Assembly: GCF_007655305.1 (NCBI RefSeq)
Contig: NZ_VLOG01000040.1
Location: 1-64,000 of the forward strand
From: Algoriphagus algorifonticola
Lineage (GTDB): Bacteria > Bacteroidota > Bacteroidia > Cytophagales > Cyclobacteriaceae
Length of the DNA: 64,000 nucleotides
Direction of reading: 5' to 3'
Shown: positions 62,680 to 64,000 of the stretch, piece after piece
How the letters are laid out: the number at the start of each line of letters is the position of its first letter
Position numbering within the stretch: the stretch's first letter is position 1
Translations under genes and position numbers: made by a program
The notes under the pieces: generated by a model
Database searches by the model: none
Told to the model about the DNA's origin: nothing
What the model saw: the letters and a program-made list of their open reading frames with translations, nothing else

Positions 62680-64000
62680 CTTTTTAAAATCACTTTTCTA
62701 AAGTCTATAAAAGGTTGGATTTGGAATATCCAAGAAAAAAAAACATAAACACTTACTCCAAATATACCACCGATTATCAACTGCATGAAATCTACCCAAG
62801 AAGAGTTTATGGCCAAGCCTTTTCCAATCCACCCTAATAATCCAGCTATAGCTCCCATTAAAAAAATCGGTGAGATATCCTTAACTTGGTTCCAAACCGG
62901 ATACCCAATGAACCTGCCACTGAAATAAGAATTGATCCCAAATGCTACAACATTCAATACCACCTGAGTCCAAAGTAAAGCAAAAACCCCATGAGGGAGA
63001 GCTATTAAAACCCCAAAAATTGTCAAAGATTTTTTGATAATTTCTAATCTCAAGAATAAATCACTTCTCCCTTTTACTTTAAGAATATTTAAATTGTAAG
63101 AATGAATAGGAAACATTAAACCTACAAAACATAAAATTTGGAAATAGGGAACAGCTGGCACCCATTTCTCGGTCAATACAAAGCGGAAAAGTGGTTCAGC
63201 TAAAACGGAAGAAAGTGCCATGACAGGAGTTAACCAAAATAGTACCTGCTGCATGATTCTTTTGTATGAAACCTTTAGTTTTTCTTCATCATCTTGGATC
63301 TCTGAAAACATTGGAAATGTAACCTTAGATAAAGTAGATGAAATATTTTTTACAGGAATTTGTTTTAAAGAATCAGCTTTGGTGTAGTAACCTAGTTGAG
63401 CAATTGAGAAATACTTACCTATAATCAGATGGTAAATATTTGAAAAAATTGAATTAATTATGCCAGCTAAGGTCAATTTAGCACCGAATTTAAAATGATA
63501 ATGAAATCTCTCCCAATCTAAAACCCAAGAAGGCCTCCACTTGGAATAAAACCAAAATTGAAGACTTAAAAGTAAGTTTTGGATTAAATTCATCCAGATA
63601 AGTGCCCAAACACCAAAGCCATAAAAAGCAAAGGTCAACCCAACTATACTACCAATAACAATAGAAGGAATGGTAACTTTAAGCTCAGTCTTAAAGTCCA
63701 TTAGTTTGACAAGCCTAGTACGCTGTACTGCAGAAAAAGGATAGATCAGAAATGTCAAACAATAAACTTTAATTATTTTTTCTAATAACGGTTGGTTGAA
63801 AAAGTCACTAATCAATTCAGAACTTACAAACATTATCAAATAGACTACAAAACCAATTCCTAGATTTATAAAGAACACTGTAGAAAAATCAACCTGATCT
63901 GCTTTTTTTGTTCGAATTAAGCTAGAAGTCATACCAGCATCTATAAGGCTATTGCCTAAGGCCATGAAAATCGCTAGCATGCCTAGAAGACCAAAGTCAG
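62676..64000 (-). CDS. wzx: Wzx-like polysaccharide flippase (5' end beyond the window)
   Basis: A partial gene; the reading frame runs off the right edge. At the window end the frame reads DFGLLGMLAIFMAL, the usual start of the second transmembrane segment, so roughly 40 N-terminal residues are missing and the ATG at 63980 is internal. The remaining about 440 residues are rich in membrane segments (FFINLGIGFVVYL, TFLIYPFSAVQR, and ten others) as in PST/MATE-like flippases. It would flip the lipid-linked repeat unit made by the adjacent genes. Confidence 0.85.
   Translation of the reverse strand, partial: DFGLLGMLAIFMALGNSLIDAGMTSSLIRTKKADQVDFSTVFFINLGIGFVVYLIMFVSSELISDFFNQPLLEKIIKVYCLTFLIYPFSAVQRTRLVKLMDFKTELKVTIPSIVIGSIVGLTFAFYGFGVWALIWMNLIQNLLLSLQFWFYSKWRPSWVLDWERFHYHFKFGAKLTLAGIINSIFSNIYHLIIGKYFSIAQLGYYTKADSLKQIPVKNISSTLSKVTFPMFSEIQDDEEKLKVSYKRIMQQVLFWLTPVMALSSVLAEPLFRFVLTEKWVPAVPYFQILCFVGLMFPIHSYNLNILKVKGRSDLFLRLEIIKKSLTIFGVLIALPHGVFALLWTQVVLNVVAFGINSYFSGRFIGYPVWNQVKDISPIFLMGAIAGLLGWIGKGLAINSSWVDFMQLIIGGIFGVSVYVFFSWIFQIQPFIDFRKVILKR

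Noticed and set aside
63961-63980. ATG at 63980 as the real Wzx start.
   Set aside because: The frame stays open to the window edge and reads DFGLLG just before it, matching the internal part of Wzx proteins, so the true start is outside the window.

Overview
The window looks like chromosomal DNA of a Bacteroidota bacterium, probably a Cytophagales-type marine or environmental genus such as those in Cyclobacteriaceae. The evidence is low GC content, a 2,898-residue secreted protein ending in a type B (CHU_C-like) type IX secretion sorting domain, weak ribosome binding sites, and promoter-like sites of the TTG...TAnnTTTG type. The genus is inferred; no rRNA or other marker gene is present.

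Nearly the whole window is one very large surface-polysaccharide locus, transcribed almost entirely on the minus strand (right to left). (1) 62.7-51.9 kb: a Wzx flippase (cut by the window end), a DegT aminotransferase, an ATP-grasp ligase, a methyltransferase, three GT2 transferases, a cytoplasmic alpha/alpha-toroid protein, Wzz, a Wzy-like polymerase, a GT4 and a WecG/TagA-type GT26. This is close to a complete Wzx/Wzy assembly line. (2) 51.8-48.8 kb: a divergent pair, a secreted beta-helix protein (the only convincing plus-strand gene) and an outer-membrane Wzi-like protein. (3) 48.6-44.0 kb: a UDP-sugar dehydrogenase, the Wza export lipoprotein and the Wzc tyrosine kinase, closed by a probable terminator. 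(4) 43.9-15.4 kb: an ABC flippase-like exporter, about ten glycosyltransferases, a second Wzy/ligase-like membrane protein, a CapK/PaaK-like adenylate-forming enzyme, an O-acyltransferase, a nucleotide-sugar epimerase/reductase, a polysaccharide deacetylase, a GNAT acyltransferase, an FkbM-like methyltransferase and two asparagine-synthase-like amidotransferases. (5) 15.1-0.4 kb: the giant adhesin-like protein, followed with TAATG stop/start coupling by neuB, neuC and neuA (CMP-sialic-acid-type sugar), a third asparagine-synthase-like gene and a WecA/WbpL-type initiating sugar-phosphate transferase.

Together the genes can start a glycan on undecaprenyl phosphate (the WecA-like enzyme), build it with many transferases, decorate it (amidation, acylation, methylation, deacetylation, sialic-type acid), flip it (Wzx and/or ABC), polymerise it (two Wzy candidates), control its length (Wzz, Wzc) and export it (Wza, Wzi). 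The most interesting point is the operon-level fusion of a giant type IX-secreted repeat protein with sialic-acid synthesis genes. Other notable points are three amidotransferase paralogues in one locus, two assembly systems side by side, and a run of TTG start codons overlapping stop codons as TTGA.

No tRNA, rRNA, CRISPR array, intact insertion sequence, phage gene or transcription regulator was recognised.
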